Part shown: one piece after another, positions 63,011 through 64,000 of the stretch
Layout of the letters: each line of letters begins with the position of its first letter
How positions within the stretch are numbered: position 1 is the first letter of the stretch
DNA from: Gossypium raimondii
Lineage: Eukaryota > Streptophyta > Magnoliopsida > Malvales > Malvaceae
Reading direction: 5' to 3'
Assembly: GCF_025698545.1 (NCBI RefSeq)
Contig: NC_068569.1
Location: 22,878,001-22,942,000 of the forward strand
Length of the DNA: 64,000 bases
Translations under genes and position numbers: made by a program
The notes under the pieces: generated by a model
Told to the model about the DNA's origin: nothing
Databases searched by the model: none
The model's input: only the letters and a program-made list of their open reading frames with translations

Positions 63011-63063
63011 CCTTCTAAATATTTTTTTTTGGTTTAGACGCTAAAATGTTACTCTTTTTAACT
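63011..63063 (+). repeat. 53 bp direct repeat, right copy
   Basis: Identical to 57428-57480, with one more T matching beyond it. It continues into ordinary AT-rich DNA (TTATAATTC), which is probably the original right flank of the insertion site. Confidence 0.92.
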
Positions 63064-63287
63064 TTATAATTCTTTTTTACATATTTAAAATTTCTTAATT
63101 TTTAAGAGACTTTATAACATGTATTTGGTTTAATTCCGTAGAATTTAATATACGTATTATAAGGATTGGCAGATAAATGAAGTTGTATTGGAGACGTCTT
63201 CAAGCTCCATAGTTTTAACAGGGAAGAGTTTTTCTTGTATGTTGAAATAATTACAAATAAATCTAATATTTTACATAAACTTGATGA
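63064..63287. other. 3' flank of the pectinesterase gene
   Basis: AT-rich DNA between the element's right flank copy and the pectinesterase stop codon. Probably the 3' UTR and poly-A region of that gene. Confidence 0.5.
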
Positions 63288-64000
63288 TCAGGAATGTCCC
63301 GTGGAATTGTTAGAAATGGCAGTAGAAACTTTCTTAACATGTTTGAGGGTAGATCTGATCCAACTCTTGCCACTAATCATGTTCTTAGTCAAGAAAATCT
63401 TCGCCTCTTCGGCCGTCAGCTTCTGCGACCATTCAACTCTTTTACTTGTATTAGCTCCTGGCCCGTAACATTTATACTCTCTATAGAACACCGTGCTACA
63501 AATATAAAAGAAATCAAAACAAAATGGTACTGCACCCTTTAATGAAATATAATTTATTTTGGAAGTGAAAACTATTTTCGCAATTTTGTGGATGCCTCGA
63601 TAAAGAAAGGGTGGTTTACTGAAGTCATACTTTAATTACTCACCGATGTAGGAAGTGGATTGAAGATTTATAATAATAAAAAAAGGATTACTTTTTTTTT
63701 TTTGAGACATTGAAGCATAAAATTGTGAAAACCGTCTTCACAATATCTCATAACAGATATAATTTGAAAATTCTTAGATCAATAAACAAAGTGTTAATCT
63801 TGATTGATTGTGTCAATTTTTCGTTTACCTTTGCTTGGTTGCGTCTCCCCAATCGTCCCATCCTCGTGGCAGAATGACATTAGACATATAGGTCAAGACA
63901 AAAATGACCCTGGAATAAGAACCCCATGGCCTTCCTAATATAGCAGTCCTCTCCCCAGTTATCTTGCAACCCAAGAATGTAAACCCTGTCTCCTCCGTCG
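63288..64000 (-). CDS. Pectinesterase (pectin methylesterase), 3' part of gene
   Basis: Two exons of a gene that continues beyond the window: from 64000 or further right to 63829, then 63495-63288, joined in phase (AG|C). The first reads FTFLGCKITGERTAILGRPW then GSYSRVIFVLTYMSNVILPR and GWDDWGDATK, with the conserved GRPW substrate-binding motif. The last exon reads TVFYREYKCYGPGANTSKRV then EWSQKLTAEEAKIFL and SGKSWI, ending in a Ser/Thr/Lys-rich tail STLKHVKKVSTAISNNSTGHS before TGA. The enzyme removes methyl groups from cell-wall pectin. The VFYxxYKCxGPGA form resembles plant type II enzymes that lack the inhibitor-like pro-domain, but the N-terminus and the two catalytic Asp residues are outside the window. 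Confidence 0.92.

Noticed and set aside
63235-63542. Plus-strand frames at the right end
   Set aside because: They are antisense to the last exon of the pectinesterase gene.

Overview
The window is nuclear DNA of a dicot plant. The genes have short exons with GT-AG introns, the intergenic DNA is AT-rich, and there is a dense, nested load of plant LTR retrotransposons, LINE and MITE remnants and a piece of plastid DNA. Several LTRs, including one with repeated CACGGGCGTGTG-type motifs, look like repeats I associate with cotton (Gossypium, Malvaceae). That genus call is recognition, not proof.

Region by region. 18-2019: 3' part of a 26S proteasome ATPase gene (RPT4 type, +). 3183-3423: 5'-truncated LINE with a 15 bp target duplication, just upstream of a YeeZ-like NAD(P)-binding Rossmann gene (3502-6166, +). 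6596-7993: convergent BCS1-like AAA-ATPase gene (-). 8.0-14.0 kb: AT-rich, with a long foldback MITE and a possible SINE. 13964-14830: DUF4408/DUF761-type membrane protein gene (-). 16-31 kb is mostly transposon: a solo or fragmentary gypsy LTR, a hAT-type MITE with an 8 bp target duplication, a broken Ty1-copia element (22687-24417), a reverse gypsy LTR fragment, a decayed gypsy element on the minus strand, and a second copy of the hAT-type MITE family that has partly duplicated in tandem.

31.2-35.5 kb carries a duplicated pair of defensin-like peptide genes (31251-31609 and 35008-35381, +) with a rearranged plastid insertion (petA and petG pseudogenes) between them. 36250-38293: 20S proteasome alpha subunit PAF (+). 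38749-41275: pfkB-family sugar kinase in eight exons (-). 42-46 kb: AT-rich intergenic DNA. 46061-48312: solo LTR with perfect 5 bp target duplication. About 48.5-50.4 kb: another LTR, reversed. 50417-53150: a probable DNA transposon that has captured part of a BET/GTE gene (NET domain, now broken). 54.4-54.9 kb: LINE relic. 55248-55940: small plant protein of unknown function in four exons (-). 56.8-57.4 kb: foldback MITE. 57481-63010: a one-LTR, non-coding, LARD-like retroelement with an internal array of about 130 bp repeats, flanked by an unusual 53 bp direct duplication. 63288-64000: last two exons of a pectinesterase gene (-).

The intact genes are ordinary plant housekeeping, wall and defence genes and do not form an operon-like system. 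Two of them (RPT4 and PAF) encode parts of the 26S proteasome, in its 19S base and its 20S core, but 34 kb apart. I see no clearly new biological system. The more unusual material is structural: the 53 bp duplication around a one-LTR element, the gene-capturing transposon, the filled/empty comparison at the defensin duplication, and a conserved ATG plus splice-donor motif inside one LTR family. Exon joins were deduced by hand from reading frame and GT-AG signals; lengths of all complete gene models are multiples of three.
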